Source: Flaviflexus equikiangi
GTDB lineage: Bacteria; Actinomycetota; Actinomycetes; Actinomycetales; Actinomycetaceae
Direction of reading: 5' to 3'
DNA length: 64,000 nt
Assembly: GCF_014069875.1 (NCBI RefSeq)
Contig: NZ_CP059676.1
Span: 558,001 to 622,000 of the forward strand
Of this stretch, positions 18,027 to 27,275 are shown piece after piece (the stretch's first letter is position 1; every line of letters begins with the position of its first letter). The notes under the pieces were generated by a model, which made no database searches, was not told where the DNA came from, and worked only from the letters and a program-made list of their open reading frames with translations. The position numbers were made by a program, and so were the translations under genes.

Positions 18027-19298
18027 CTAGAGCCTGCCGGCCTCTTTCAGGTCGAGATAGGCGTCGGCCACGGCGGCCGGGAGCCTGTCGGGCGGGGCAA
18101 TGACAACACGCGCACCGAGCCGTCTCAGATGTTCGGCGAGAGCCTTCTCCTCGAGCAGCGTACGGTGTGCGGCGGCCGCCTCATAGGCGGAGTGGACGGT
18201 GCCGTCCACGCGAGTCATATGCTCGAGCGTGGGATCGGATGAGACGGCGATGAGGAGGGTGTGGCGGTTCATGAGGGGGATCGCCTCGAGGAGGCCACCC
18301 GGAATCACTCCCGAATCCAGGCCTGTCGAGATGACGACGAGCGCCTTCGACGGGGAGATCGATCGCACGGCCGCCGCAACAGCAACCCAGTCCGTCTGGG
18401 TGAGACTCGGCGTCAGATCGCCGAGTTTCGCCGCCACCCCGAACATGGTGTCTCCCGGATCGATCCGAACGCGTTGTGCACTGTCATGGGCGAGTACGTG
18501 GAGGCGGTCCCCAGCCTTCTGGGAGAGGGCAGCAAGGAGCAGGGTCGCGTCGATGCTCGAATCGATCCTCGGGGCGGAGCCGATCCGTGATGCGGCGGAA
18601 CGACCGCAGTCGATGACGGAGATGATGCGGCGGTCTCGCTCAGGGCGCCACGTGCGGACAAGGGTTTCACCCCGCCTCGCGGTCGACCGCCAGTCGATAG
18701 CGCGAACGTCATCGCCCCTGACATATTCCCGCAGGGAGTCGAACTCTGTACCCTCGCCGGAGACGAGGAGGAGACTGCGCCCTGTCAGTTCACGCAGCCG
18801 TGTCAGCCGGCTGGGCAGGAAGCGCCGGGACTGGAACTCGGGCAGGATGCGAAGCGTCGTCTCGGCATGAGTCTCGTGCTGTCTGCCGGCAAGGCCGAGC
18901 GGGCCGCACGTCCGAACGGTGACAGGGCCGCCCGCCAGGGTGCCGCGACGGCTGGGCTCGATTGTCGAAACGTGCCGGATATCAGCGCCGGGCCCGAGAC
19001 GGAACTCGACGACAGGATCCGTGACGGCCACCGAGGGCGGCCATCCGTTCCTGACAGTGCCGCGCCGAATCCTCGTGTCCTCGTTGCGGATCACCAGCAC
19101 AGACGACGCGGATGTTCCCAGCCTCATCGTCACGTCCGGCCTCGTGACGGTGAGGAGGCGCGGATTGCCCGCCAGGAGCCAATCCGCCCCGCAGGCCGCG
19201 ACAGTGATCGCCAAGACACCGACGGGCCAGTGCCAGCCGGCGATGCCGAGAGGGATGCCGAGGGCGAGGAGGATCGCGGAGCGCGGGGTGACGAACAT
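18027..19298 (-). CDS. DUF58 domain protein
   Basis: A 423-aa protein with two N-terminal membrane helices (residues 7-45), a beta-rich domain, and the DUF58 signature E-F-D-S-L-R-E-Y-V-R-G-D-D-V-R-A-I-D-W near residue 185. A vWA-like C-terminal fold follows, with V-I-D-C-G-R-S in the MIDAS position and no full D-x-S-x-S. DUF58 proteins work with MoxR AAA+ ATPases, and the MoxR gene directly precedes it with a TGATG overlap. Likely part of an envelope-associated chaperone/assembly system, by family. Confidence 0.88.
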   Translation of the reverse strand: MFVTPRSAILLALGIPLGIAGWHWPVGVLAITVAACGADWLLAGNPRLLTVTRPDVTMRLGTSASSVLVIRNEDTRIRRGTVRNGWPPSVAVTDPVVEFRLGPGADIRHVSTIEPSRRGTLAGGPVTVRTCGPLGLAGRQHETHAETTLRILPEFQSRRFLPSRLTRLRELTGRSLLLVSGEGTEFDSLREYVRGDDVRAIDWRSTARRGETLVRTWRPERDRRIISVIDCGRSAASRIGSAPRIDSSIDATLLLAALSQKAGDRLHVLAHDSAQRVRIDPGDTMFGVAAKLGDLTPSLTQTDWVAVAAAVRSISPSKALVVISTGLDSGVIPGGLLEAIPLMNRHTLLIAVSSDPTLEHMTRVDGTVHSAYEAAAAHRTLLEEKALAEHLRRLGARVVIAPPDRLPAAVADAYLDLKEAGRL

Positions 19299-20296
19299 CA
19301 GCGCGGGACGGGGACTTGGGCCAGCACGGTGTCGATCACCCGACGGGGAGTGAGCCCATCCAGCTCTGCCTCCGCACGGAGCCTGACGCGATGGACGAGA
19401 GCCGGGACGGCAAGAGCCTTGACATCATCCGGGGTGGCGTAGGTGCGCCCTGACAGCCACGCCCACGCCTGCGCGGTGCGCAGGAGAGCCGTGGCGCCAC
19501 GCGGCGATACCCCGATCTCGACCGGGGGTGCCGACCGTGTCGCGCGCACGAGGTCGACGATGTAGGCGGTGATGGCGGGATGGACGGAGATGGTGCGGAT
19601 CTGGGATCTCGCGGCAGTGATATCGGCAGCACCCGCAACGGGGGCCACTCGAGCCGTCTCGAGGTCGTTCGGGTCGAAATAGTCGGCGTGCCGCCTGACG
19701 ATGTCGAGCTCGTCCTCGCGGGAGGGCAGATCCATCGTCACTTTCAGGAGGAAACGATCGAGCTGAGCTTCCGGCAGCGGATATGTGCCGTCGTATTCGA
19801 TGGGATTCTGTGTTGCGACGACCATGAACGGATCGGGGAGGGGGCGCGGCTCGCCATCGACCGTCACGCGATGCTCCGCCATGGCCTCGAGCAGTGCTGC
19901 CTGCGTCTTCGGGGGAGTCCTATTGATCTCGTCGGCGAGAAGCAGATTCGTGAAGACGGGACCGGGCCGGAAATCGAACTGACCGGACCGGTAGACGAGG
20001 GAGCCCGTCAGATCCCCCGGCATAAGATCCGGGGTGAACTGGATCCTCGAATTGTCGAGCGTCAGGGCCGCAGACAGAGAGCGGACGAGGAGCGTCTTCG
20101 CGGTTCCCGGCACACCCTCGAGGAGGACATGGCCGCCGGAGAGCAGACCCACGAGAAGGCCGGCAACCGCCTCGTCCTGGCCGACGACAGCCTTGTGGAT
20201 CTCCGCAGCGAGACCCGCGAACGAACGCTGCGCGTCACTCGCGTCGGGCACGGGGGAGGGGATCGTGAGGGGAGGACGGAACGACGGACTAGTCAT
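19298..20296 (-). CDS. MoxR-type AAA+ ATPase
   Basis: A 332-aa AAA+ ATPase with Walker A G-V-P-G-T-A-K-T, Walker B L-L-L-A-D-E-I-N-R-T-P-P-K-T-Q, sensor 1 V-A-T-Q-N-P-I-E, and the E-A-Q-L-D-R-F arginine-finger segment: the classical MoxR set. The ATG at 20296 is chosen because an upstream extension of over 110 codons overlaps the DUF4350 gene with no similarity to the family. It works with the following DUF58 gene. Its 5' end overlaps the DUF4350 gene by 8 nt. Confidence 0.92.
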   Translation of the reverse strand: MTSPSFRPPLTIPSPVPDASDAQRSFAGLAAEIHKAVVGQDEAVAGLLVGLLSGGHVLLEGVPGTAKTLLVRSLSAALTLDNSRIQFTPDLMPGDLTGSLVYRSGQFDFRPGPVFTNLLLADEINRTPPKTQAALLEAMAEHRVTVDGEPRPLPDPFMVVATQNPIEYDGTYPLPEAQLDRFLLKVTMDLPSREDELDIVRRHADYFDPNDLETARVAPVAGAADITAARSQIRTISVHPAITAYIVDLVRATRSAPPVEIGVSPRGATALLRTAQAWAWLSGRTYATPDDVKALAVPALVHRVRLRAEAELDGLTPRRVIDTVLAQVPVPR

Positions 20297-21389
20297 GGTG
20301 CAGCTCCTTCGACAGGTTTTCGAGTCCGAGGGCAAGTTCAACAAGCTCACGATCGTTCGTGGGCGGCGGGCCATACAGCAGACGGTAGACGTCAGCCTCG
20401 GGCAGGGGACAGGCGCGGCAGATCGCGGCAACAACCTCAGGCGCCCCCGCATCAGACCCGAGGCCCAGCCTGCCGGCATGGTGGGCGACAGTGCCCGCGC
20501 GCAGAGCCCTCCCCGCATGAGACGCATGAGAACCGCGCTCGTACAACCGTGCCCGCCCGCGCGTCGCCTCCACGGCGGGGACGACGACGGGGAGAGGCTC
20601 TGGGATGAGGGGACCGAACGGCCGTGCGACAAGCAGCCCGTACCACAGGGCGGTCATGATGAAGCCCGCGAGGGCACCCGTGAGAGCAGGCGGGACCACG
20701 GAGGGGCTTGGCGCGGATGGGAGGGACTGTTCGGGAATCAGCCACGAGACTGTACCGCTGCCGCTCAGCATGCGAATCGCAACAGCGGCATTGTCCGCCA
20801 CATCGAGGAATTGGTTTGTGAAGATCTCGGGGGAGGCCACGTAGACGAGGTTGTCGCGGACGACGATGTGGTGCCCTTCCCCGATGGGGAAACATCCGTC
20901 GGCGGTGACGCCTGCCGTCACACCCGCAATTGTATCGATGCCATCGAGCCAGTCGACGTCACACGATGGCCTGATGGGGCCGCTGAGGGGAACGGTTGAC
21001 ACCCCGGCTGTGCCCAGCCACCGGGAGGCGTCCCGCCCGCCGTCCGATACGACGACGATGCGGCGGGACGAGGCCAATAGCTGCTCCCGCTCTGCCCTGT
21101 TGAGGAGCAGCTGCGGATCCCACACGAGGATAGTTCCCTGCCCGTCGAGAGCATCGTCCACAGCCGTCATGGGGGTGATGGAAATGCCCTGGTCCGCCAT
21201 GATCGCGGACAGCGCCCCCGCCCCGAAAGGAGAGACGGAGTCGGGATGCATGGTCTCGCGATTGTGCCGCAGGCTCGATGTCGCAAGGGCAAGAACCCCG
21301 ATGATGACGATGGCGACTATCGCGAGCGCGGCTCTGCGCCAGCCCGGACGCAGGCGCGGCGGTGTGCGGAAGCGGGGATCGACGCTCAC
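20289..21389 (-). CDS. DUF4350 family membrane protein
   Basis: A 366-aa protein with one membrane helix near residues 17-38, a large extracytoplasmic Rossmann-like domain (F-G-A-G-A-L-S-A-I-M-A-D-Q, then V-W-D-P-Q-L-L-L and V-V-V-S-D-G-G-R), a second helix near 250, and a cytoplasmic C-terminus. This fits the DUF4350 proteins found in MoxR/DUF58/DUF4129 operons. The GTG at 21389 overlaps the preceding stop as GTGA and puts the helix at the usual place; longer in-frame extensions run inside the DUF4129 gene. Confidence 0.8.
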   Translation of the reverse strand: MSVDPRFRTPPRLRPGWRRAALAIVAIVIIGVLALATSSLRHNRETMHPDSVSPFGAGALSAIMADQGISITPMTAVDDALDGQGTILVWDPQLLLNRAEREQLLASSRRIVVVSDGGRDASRWLGTAGVSTVPLSGPIRPSCDVDWLDGIDTIAGVTAGVTADGCFPIGEGHHIVVRDNLVYVASPEIFTNQFLDVADNAAVAIRMLSGSGTVSWLIPEQSLPSAPSPSVVPPALTGALAGFIMTALWYGLLVARPFGPLIPEPLPVVVPAVEATRGRARLYERGSHASHAGRALRAGTVAHHAGRLGLGSDAGAPEVVAAICRACPLPEADVYRLLYGPPPTNDRELVELALGLENLSKELHHD

Positions 21390-21985
21390 ACTCGTATCCC
21401 GTCCGAGCATCGGGACAGCAGATCCGCCATCGCGTCCGCGTCCGCGCGCGCGGCACTGCCGCCGCCGTACATGATCGAATCGAAGAGCTTCGCTCCCGGC
21501 TCGAACGGAATCCCTGTCCGAGCCGTGGCCCACGACGCTGCCTCTGTCGCTGTCATCGCAGGGGTTGCGGCGATGATGCCAGCCTGATCGAGTTCCCGGA
21601 TGCTGGCACGGAAGTAGTCGACGCATGCCGCCGCGTAGTCACCTGATCGGTATGCTCGTTCAGCATCTCGAACGAGGACTGATGCGGGTCGATGATCATC
21701 GAGGATGAGTCCCGCGGCGGTGACGGTGCCGCCGCCTTTCAGGCGGCTGAGATAGAAGCCCGCAGCGGCAAGGGCGACGATGAGGATGACGACGGCGATC
21801 GACCCGGTTCGCGGTGCATCCGTCGTGAAGCTGATCCGTTCGAGCAGCTCGACAAGCCAGGTCCCGACTCGTTCGAGGAGAGATGGCCCCTGCTCCGCAT
21901 ATTTTCCCTTGCCGAGTTCCTCCTCAGCCCACCGCCGAGCCTCGTCCCCCTCGGGACTGAGCGCGGCGGCGAGACGACGGAGCAT
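21386..21985 (-). CDS. DUF4129 domain protein
   Basis: A 199-aa protein with an N-terminal amphipathic stretch (R-R-W-A-E-E-E-L), one membrane helix (about 62-80) and the DUF4129 domain after it: A-Y-R-S-G-D-Y-A-A-A-C-V-D-Y-F-R-A-S-I, then T-A-T-E-A-A-S-W-A. The family is often near transglutaminase-like or MoxR/DUF58 genes; no catalytic role is known. It starts 3 nt after the stop of the upstream membrane protein. Confidence 0.83.
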   Translation of the reverse strand: MLRRLAAALSPEGDEARRWAEEELGKGKYAEQGPSLLERVGTWLVELLERISFTTDAPRTGSIAVVILIVALAAAGFYLSRLKGGGTVTAAGLILDDHRPASVLVRDAERAYRSGDYAAACVDYFRASIRELDQAGIIAATPAMTATEAASWATARTGIPFEPGAKLFDSIMYGGGSAARADADAMADLLSRCSDGIRV

Positions 21986-21988
21986 TGG

Positions 21989-23083
21989 CTACGAGTTCCG
22001 GATGCTGTAGTGGAAGTTCTCTCGAATCATGCGGAGGTTGATGTAGATGACGTTGGAGACGGCCTGCCCGAACGCGACGACGAGAGCGGACAGGAGCGCG
22101 CCCGTGATCGTCGAGTAGATGACGATGGCCGTTGATGCTCCGAACGTGAAGATCGAACCGATGCCGATGACGATCGAGACGACGATCGTCATGAACAGGA
22201 TGAGGATGATCGAGAGAATCAAGGTGGCGAGAATATGCCAGAACCGTCCCTTTGTCAGTTCGAACGATCGGGCGATCGACGCGATCGGGCCCTTCTGCTC
22301 CGCGACGAGGACGGGGATGACGCAGGAGAAGCGCACTGCGAGATAGATGCTGGCCGCGAAGAAGACGAGGAACAGGATGCTGTTACCCGCGACGCCGATA
22401 TCCCCCACGAGGGGGGCCACCGCGAAACCGAGAACGGCGGTGACGACCGCGAAGATGATCGCGTACACGAGGTAGGCGAGAGCGAGCCTGCCAGAGTCAC
22501 CCGCAGACATCGAGACAGCCTGCCCCATCGAGATCTTGCGGCCGTACAGCGCACTCATCGCCGCGTTCACAGCGGTCGTATAGATGAAGAGACCGGCGAT
22601 AAAAGAGATGAGTGTCGTGATCAGGCTCGTGACGACGAACGCTGTCGAGGTCGCAGTGTCGGCGACATCGAAAATGTCGACGTAGGTGAGTGAAGATTCG
22701 CCGCCGACGAGAACGACCGCTGTCGACAGGAGCCCGACGAGGAGGTAGACGATGAGCGGGAGGACGATCAGGACCTTGGGGTTGTATCTGACGAGCCGGA
22801 TAGCGGCGTCGATCTGCTCCACAGGCGAGAGGGGATGGAGCGGGAAGGGGGAGGAGTCGTATCCGCTGTAGGGCGCGGACTGATAGTCCCCGGAAGGCTG
22901 ACCGAATTGGCCGTAGTTCGAGTACTCCCCGTATTGAGGGTAGGACGGGCCCTGGGCGGGCCGATCGAAATATCCGAACGTGGGAGGCTGCGGAGGCGAC
23001 CCCGGTTCCGGCAGATCCGAACGTGGGGGCTGATTGGAGTTCGGCTCCCATTCTTCGCCCTGCCACCTGTTGTCATTGGACAT
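21989..23083 (-). CDS. Polytopic membrane protein with Pro/Tyr/Gln-rich N-terminus (GPDPase membrane-domain-like)
   Basis: A 364-aa protein. Residues 1-85 are disordered and rich in P, Q, Y, G and S (for example Y-P-Q-Y-G-E-Y-S-N-Y-G-Q). Six or so membrane helices follow, with the pattern seen in the membrane domain associated with glycerophosphodiester phosphodiesterases (F-x-L-T-K-G-R-F-W near residue 285). It has no phosphodiesterase domain. It is first in the five-gene operon that continues with DUF4129, DUF4350, MoxR and DUF58, and is divergent from mtrA. Confidence 0.75.
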   Translation of the reverse strand: MSNDNRWQGEEWEPNSNQPPRSDLPEPGSPPQPPTFGYFDRPAQGPSYPQYGEYSNYGQFGQPSGDYQSAPYSGYDSSPFPLHPLSPVEQIDAAIRLVRYNPKVLIVLPLIVYLLVGLLSTAVVLVGGESSLTYVDIFDVADTATSTAFVVTSLITTLISFIAGLFIYTTAVNAAMSALYGRKISMGQAVSMSAGDSGRLALAYLVYAIIFAVVTAVLGFAVAPLVGDIGVAGNSILFLVFFAASIYLAVRFSCVIPVLVAEQKGPIASIARSFELTKGRFWHILATLILSIILILFMTIVVSIVIGIGSIFTFGASTAIVIYSTITGALLSALVVAFGQAVSNVIYINLRMIRENFHYSIRNS

Positions 23084-23260
23084 GATTGTCTCCTTCGCCG
23101 ACTGATACCAATCTTCGCACAGTCACCGGCGGCTGGAGGATAGCAATCCACGAACAGTGTCGGCACGAAGGCCAGGCATAGCCGCAGGGATTGTCCACAG
23201 TTTGGACCGACTGGGCGAGTGTTCGCGGACAAACGTGGCCGTTCGTGGGAAACTAGGGCC

Positions 23261-23941
23261 ATGAAGTCCCGCATTCTTGTCGTCGATGATGATCCGTCGA
23301 TCTCGGAGATGGTCGCCATACTCCTCGAATCGGAGGGGTTCGGTGTGACGATCTGCCCCGACGGTCTCTCCGTGCTGCCGCTCTATCGAGCCGAACGGCC
23401 AGACCTTGTCCTCCTCGACGTCATGCTGCCCGGCATGAACGGCGTGCAGGTGTGCCAGGCGCTCCGCGACGAATCAGACGTCCCGATCATCATGATGAGT
23501 GCCCTGACGGACTCGGTCGATGTCATCGCGGGCCTCGAGGCGGGCGCCGATGACTATGTGACGAAGCCTTTCGAGAACTCCGTCCTCATGGCCCGGATCA
23601 AGGCGCGGATGAGGAGGCAGGAGCTCGAGCCCGAAATCCTCAAGGTCGCAGATCTGACCATCGATATCACCGGGCACACCGTCATGCGCGACGATGAGAA
23701 TCTCTCCCTCACCCCGCTGGAGTTCGATCTCCTCGTCGCCCTCGCACGCAAGCCCCGTCAGGTGTTCTCCCGCGAGGAGCTTCTCGAGCTCGTGTGGGGA
23801 TACCGGCATAGCGCCGATACTCGTCTCGTCAACGTCCACGTCCAGAGGCTGCGCGCGAAGGTGGAGAAAGATCCGGACAATCCGGAAGTTGTTCTCACCG
23901 TCCGCGGCGTCGGCTACCGGGCGGGTGCGGCACGCGAGTGA
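23261..23941 (+). CDS. mtrA: MtrA response regulator
   Basis: A 226-aa OmpR-family regulator. The receiver domain has D9/D10, the phosphoacceptor D53 in L-L-D-V-M-L-P-G and K-P-F near 103. The winged-helix domain has the recognition region V-N-V-H-V-Q-R-L-R-A-K. The ATG at 23261 gives the normal MtrA start M-K-S-R-I-L-V-V-D-D-D. MtrA controls cell-wall and division genes and is usually essential in actinobacteria. The stop overlaps mtrB (GTGA). Confidence 0.95.
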   Translation: MKSRILVVDDDPSISEMVAILLESEGFGVTICPDGLSVLPLYRAERPDLVLLDVMLPGMNGVQVCQALRDESDVPIIMMSALTDSVDVIAGLEAGADDYVTKPFENSVLMARIKARMRRQELEPEILKVADLTIDITGHTVMRDDENLSLTPLEFDLLVALARKPRQVFSREELLELVWGYRHSADTRLVNVHVQRLRAKVEKDPDNPEVVLTVRGVGYRAGAARE

Positions 23942-25569
23942 CGGAGCAGTCCCCCGAGGCGGGGGCACCCAGCAGGGGCCGACTGCTTGCAGATAGGCTG
24001 GCCGACCTTGTCAAGTTCTTCAGCCAGCGTCTTCAAGTCAGGGTCATTGCCACCCTCCTCACCATTGTGACCGTCTCCGTGTCCGTCACGTTCGGCATCG
24101 CCCTCTGGCAGATCCGCAACCAGGTCTTCGAGGACCGTATCGACGCGATCGTCGAAGAGTTCGGCGTCGATGCTCGGGCGGCGGAGCAGAGCTTCACGGC
24201 AACGATCGGCTCCAACCCCGGAAACGTCCAGAACACTGTGAAGTCGATCGTCAACTCGATGTACGACCCGTCGTCGTCCGTCGTCGGTGTCATGCTCATG
24301 CGGTCCGAGGGCCAGCCCGCGAGCGGCATCCAGATCCTCGAGCCGAGCAATGGTCCGACAGCTCTGCGCGAAATCGTGACGGATGAGATCCGATCCCAGA
24401 CGGCCAACTCGGAGGCACTGCACTGGCAGTCTGTTTCGATCCCCAACGGCGACCGGGGTGACATTCCCGGCGTCGTCATCGGTGTCGCCGTCACCGTCCC
24501 CGGGGCCGGCAACTACGAACTGTATTCCGTGTTCTCGCTCCAGGCCGAGCAGGACCTGCTGAGCCTCGTGACAACCGTCCAGGTCGCGGCGGCGGGACTG
24601 CTCCTCATCCTTCTCGTCGCGCTCGCCATCGTTCTCGTCCGAATGGTTCTCGGCCCGATCCGCGAGGCATCCCGCAACGCCCGCAGGATCGCCGATGGTG
24701 CCTTCGAGGTGCGCATGGATGAGCACGGCGATGACGAACTTGCGCAACTGGCATCATCCTTCAACCAGATGGCGTCGTCGCTCGACGAACAGTTCACGAG
24801 ACTGCAGAAACTCTCCAAAGTCCAACAGGACTTCGTCTCGGCAGTGTCCCACGAGCTCCGCTCCCCGGTGACGACGATCCGGATGGCGGGGCAGCTGATC
24901 TACGACAAGCGGGCAGAGCTCCCCTCGACACTGCAGCGTTCCGCCGAACTCATGCAGCGCCAGCTCGTCAACCTCGACGCGATGCTGGCCGACCTGCTGG
25001 AGATCTCCCGATTCGATGCTGGTGCGATGGCGCTCAACTCCCAGCCCGCCGATCTTGCCGACCTCGTCGAGAACGTGGTGGAGATGGCGGGGCCGCTCGC
25101 TCGCGAGGACGGCGTCACGGTGACGATCGAACGCTCCGGAGACACGTTCGCGACCGTGGAGCATCGCCGGGTCGAGAGAATTGTCCGCAACCTCCTCGTC
25201 AACGCGATCGAGCACGCGGACGGAGGCACCGTCAGACTCGATGTCGTCGGAAACGAGACCGCCGTCGCCGTACGCGTCGTCGATAACGGTGTCGGGATGA
25301 GCCAGGAACAGGCCGACCATGTGTTCGACAGGTTCTGGCGCGCTGACGCGGCCAGGGTCCGCAAGGCCGGCGGTACCGGCCTCGGCCTGACGATCGCACG
25401 CGAGGATGCGATCCTGCACGGCGGGGAGATCCGCGTGTGGGGCGTCCTCGGTGAAGGGTCGAGTTTCCTCCTCATCCTGCCGCGAGAGCCGGGCGCACCA
25501 TACGTCGCGCCCGTGGATGTCGAAGTAGACTTTGACCTCCTGCTACCGGAGGAGGCGAAAGAGCAATGA
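23938..25569 (+). CDS. mtrB: MtrB sensor histidine kinase
   Basis: A 543-aa membrane sensor kinase with two helices (about 38-58 and 215-240) around an extracytoplasmic domain, HAMP, then the H-box S-H-E-L-R-S-P-V with phosphoacceptor H305. The ATPase domain has N-L-L-V-N-A-I-E-H-A, D-N-G-V-G-M and G-T-G-L-G-L. It partners MtrA, whose gene it overlaps by 4 nt, and is itself coupled to lpqB by a 4-nt overlap. Confidence 0.94.
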   Translation: MTEQSPEAGAPSRGRLLADRLADLVKFFSQRLQVRVIATLLTIVTVSVSVTFGIALWQIRNQVFEDRIDAIVEEFGVDARAAEQSFTATIGSNPGNVQNTVKSIVNSMYDPSSSVVGVMLMRSEGQPASGIQILEPSNGPTALREIVTDEIRSQTANSEALHWQSVSIPNGDRGDIPGVVIGVAVTVPGAGNYELYSVFSLQAEQDLLSLVTTVQVAAAGLLLILLVALAIVLVRMVLGPIREASRNARRIADGAFEVRMDEHGDDELAQLASSFNQMASSLDEQFTRLQKLSKVQQDFVSAVSHELRSPVTTIRMAGQLIYDKRAELPSTLQRSAELMQRQLVNLDAMLADLLEISRFDAGAMALNSQPADLADLVENVVEMAGPLAREDGVTVTIERSGDTFATVEHRRVERIVRNLLVNAIEHADGGTVRLDVVGNETAVAVRVVDNGVGMSQEQADHVFDRFWRADAARVRKAGGTGLGLTIAREDAILHGGEIRVWGVLGEGSSFLLILPREPGAPYVAPVDVEVDFDLLLPEEAKEQ

Positions 25570-27221
25570 AGAGACTCTGTGCCGTGCTGTGTGCCGTGAC
25601 TCTGCTGTCTGCCTGTACGTCCCTGCCGACGGAGGGCCCCGTCAACGCGACCCGCGCGCCGGACGGAACGAACCAGACGGTGGGCTTCTACGCGAACGGG
25701 CCACGAGAGGGATCAACGCCCGAAGAGATTGTGTACGGCTTCCTCACCGCCTCGGCCGCAGGCCTCTCCGATGATTTCGAAGTCGCCCGCCAGTTCCTCT
25801 CCCCTCAGGCCTCGGAGGAATGGCGGCCCCTCGAAGAGGTCCGCATCTATGCGGATGCTCGCGTGCCCGTCACGACGCGGACCGAAACCCAGGCGGTCCG
25901 GCTCAGTCTCGGCGCGGAGGGATCGATCGATCCCAGCGGCCGGTTCATGATGTCGAGCTCGGACGCCGTCATCACCACCGACTTCTCGCTCGCGAGGAAT
26001 GCTGACGGGGAGTGGCGGATCATCGATCTCGACAACGGGCTTCTCATCTCGGCGACCCTGTTCGAATCGCAGTACTCGAAGTCGGAACTCCACTTCCTCA
26101 CGGCGGACTCGCAGTATCTTGTCGCCGACCTGCGATGGTTCCCGCGCACAACGTATGCGTCTGCCGCAACTAGGGAACTCTTCGAGGGTCCCTCCGAATG
26201 GTTGTCAGACGCCGTGCGCACCGCTGTGCCGCCGGGCACCACCATCGGCAGTCGGGGAATCTCGACGACCAGCGGCACCGCCACCGTATCGCTGAGCGAC
26301 GAAGCGCTATCGGTCTCGGGATATCAGCGTGCGCTCTTCATGGCGCAGATCGAAGAAACCCTCACCATGCTCTCGAGCATCCAGAATGTGGAGCTGACCG
26401 TTGACGGCGTTCCGTGGGAGGTCAACCAGAGCATCAGCCTGTCCTCGTATCCGTTCACCGAGTCGACGATGCTGGTCAACGTCGACGGCAGGCCATCCCT
26501 CTACGAGAACGGCAGCGCCGTCTCTCTGTCGATGACAGATGTGCCGACAGACCTGGAGGCTCTGACGATCGGCTACGGCGACAACCCTCCCATGGTCGCT
26601 ATCGCCGACGGATCGCGGCTCGTGACCCTTCCGAACAATGGGAGCGCACCCGTCACACTCCTCGAGGGCGACACCATCGGAACACCCTCCATCGACATCT
26701 ACGATTGGATCTGGGCCGGCTCCGGCGACACGATCGTCGCCTTCACCGCGGAGGGAGATCGCGTGCCGCTGTCTGCCTCCTGGCTCGATGGTGGGACGGT
26801 GGATTCCATCCACGTCTCCCGCGAGGGCGCCCGCGCCGTCGTCGTCTGGCACAACGAGACCAACACGTACATGACTACGACCGCGATCATCCGCGACGGC
26901 AACGGCGAACCCGTAGCACTCGATGGTGCGCTGGAGCTGGGCGCCGGAGTGGACGAGGTCCTCGACGTCGCCTGGATCGATGAGACGACCGTTGCCGCGC
27001 TGGCCACGCTTCCGGGCGGCAGCAACCCCGGCATCTACGCCGTGCCGATCGGCGGGCCCATCACCGCGATCACCGAAGTCAACGGGGCAACATCGATCAC
27101 GGCAGGATCGGGCCAGGGCTCCCTCGTGCTCGCGACCGAGAACGGGCAGATCCTCGAACGCTCCGGGGGCGGATGGCGCCTGCTCCTGACAGACGGCAGC
27201 TCACCGGCATTGCCTGGCTGA
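25566..27221 (+). CDS. lpqB: LpqB-type lipoprotein
   Basis: A 551-aa lipoprotein with a signal peptide ending in the lipobox L-L-S-A-C (C18). A GerMN-like domain in the middle (about residues 220-300) and a C-terminal beta-propeller-like region complete the LpqB layout. LpqB modulates MtrB/MtrA signalling from outside the membrane in mycobacteria. The ATG at 25566 overlaps the mtrB stop (ATGA), giving the standard mtrA-mtrB-lpqB operon. Confidence 0.92.
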   Translation: MKRLCAVLCAVTLLSACTSLPTEGPVNATRAPDGTNQTVGFYANGPREGSTPEEIVYGFLTASAAGLSDDFEVARQFLSPQASEEWRPLEEVRIYADARVPVTTRTETQAVRLSLGAEGSIDPSGRFMMSSSDAVITTDFSLARNADGEWRIIDLDNGLLISATLFESQYSKSELHFLTADSQYLVADLRWFPRTTYASAATRELFEGPSEWLSDAVRTAVPPGTTIGSRGISTTSGTATVSLSDEALSVSGYQRALFMAQIEETLTMLSSIQNVELTVDGVPWEVNQSISLSSYPFTESTMLVNVDGRPSLYENGSAVSLSMTDVPTDLEALTIGYGDNPPMVAIADGSRLVTLPNNGSAPVTLLEGDTIGTPSIDIYDWIWAGSGDTIVAFTAEGDRVPLSASWLDGGTVDSIHVSREGARAVVVWHNETNTYMTTTAIIRDGNGEPVALDGALELGAGVDEVLDVAWIDETTVAALATLPGGSNPGIYAVPIGGPITAITEVNGATSITAGSGQGSLVLATENGQILERSGGGWRLLLTDGSSPALPG

Positions 27222-27275
27222 GTCCCCATCCACAGCACGAGCGGAACAACTCCCGAATCCTGGCACGATCAGGCC

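Noticed and set aside
19580-20608. 342-aa plus-strand frame
   Set aside because: Antisense to the MoxR and DUF4350 genes.
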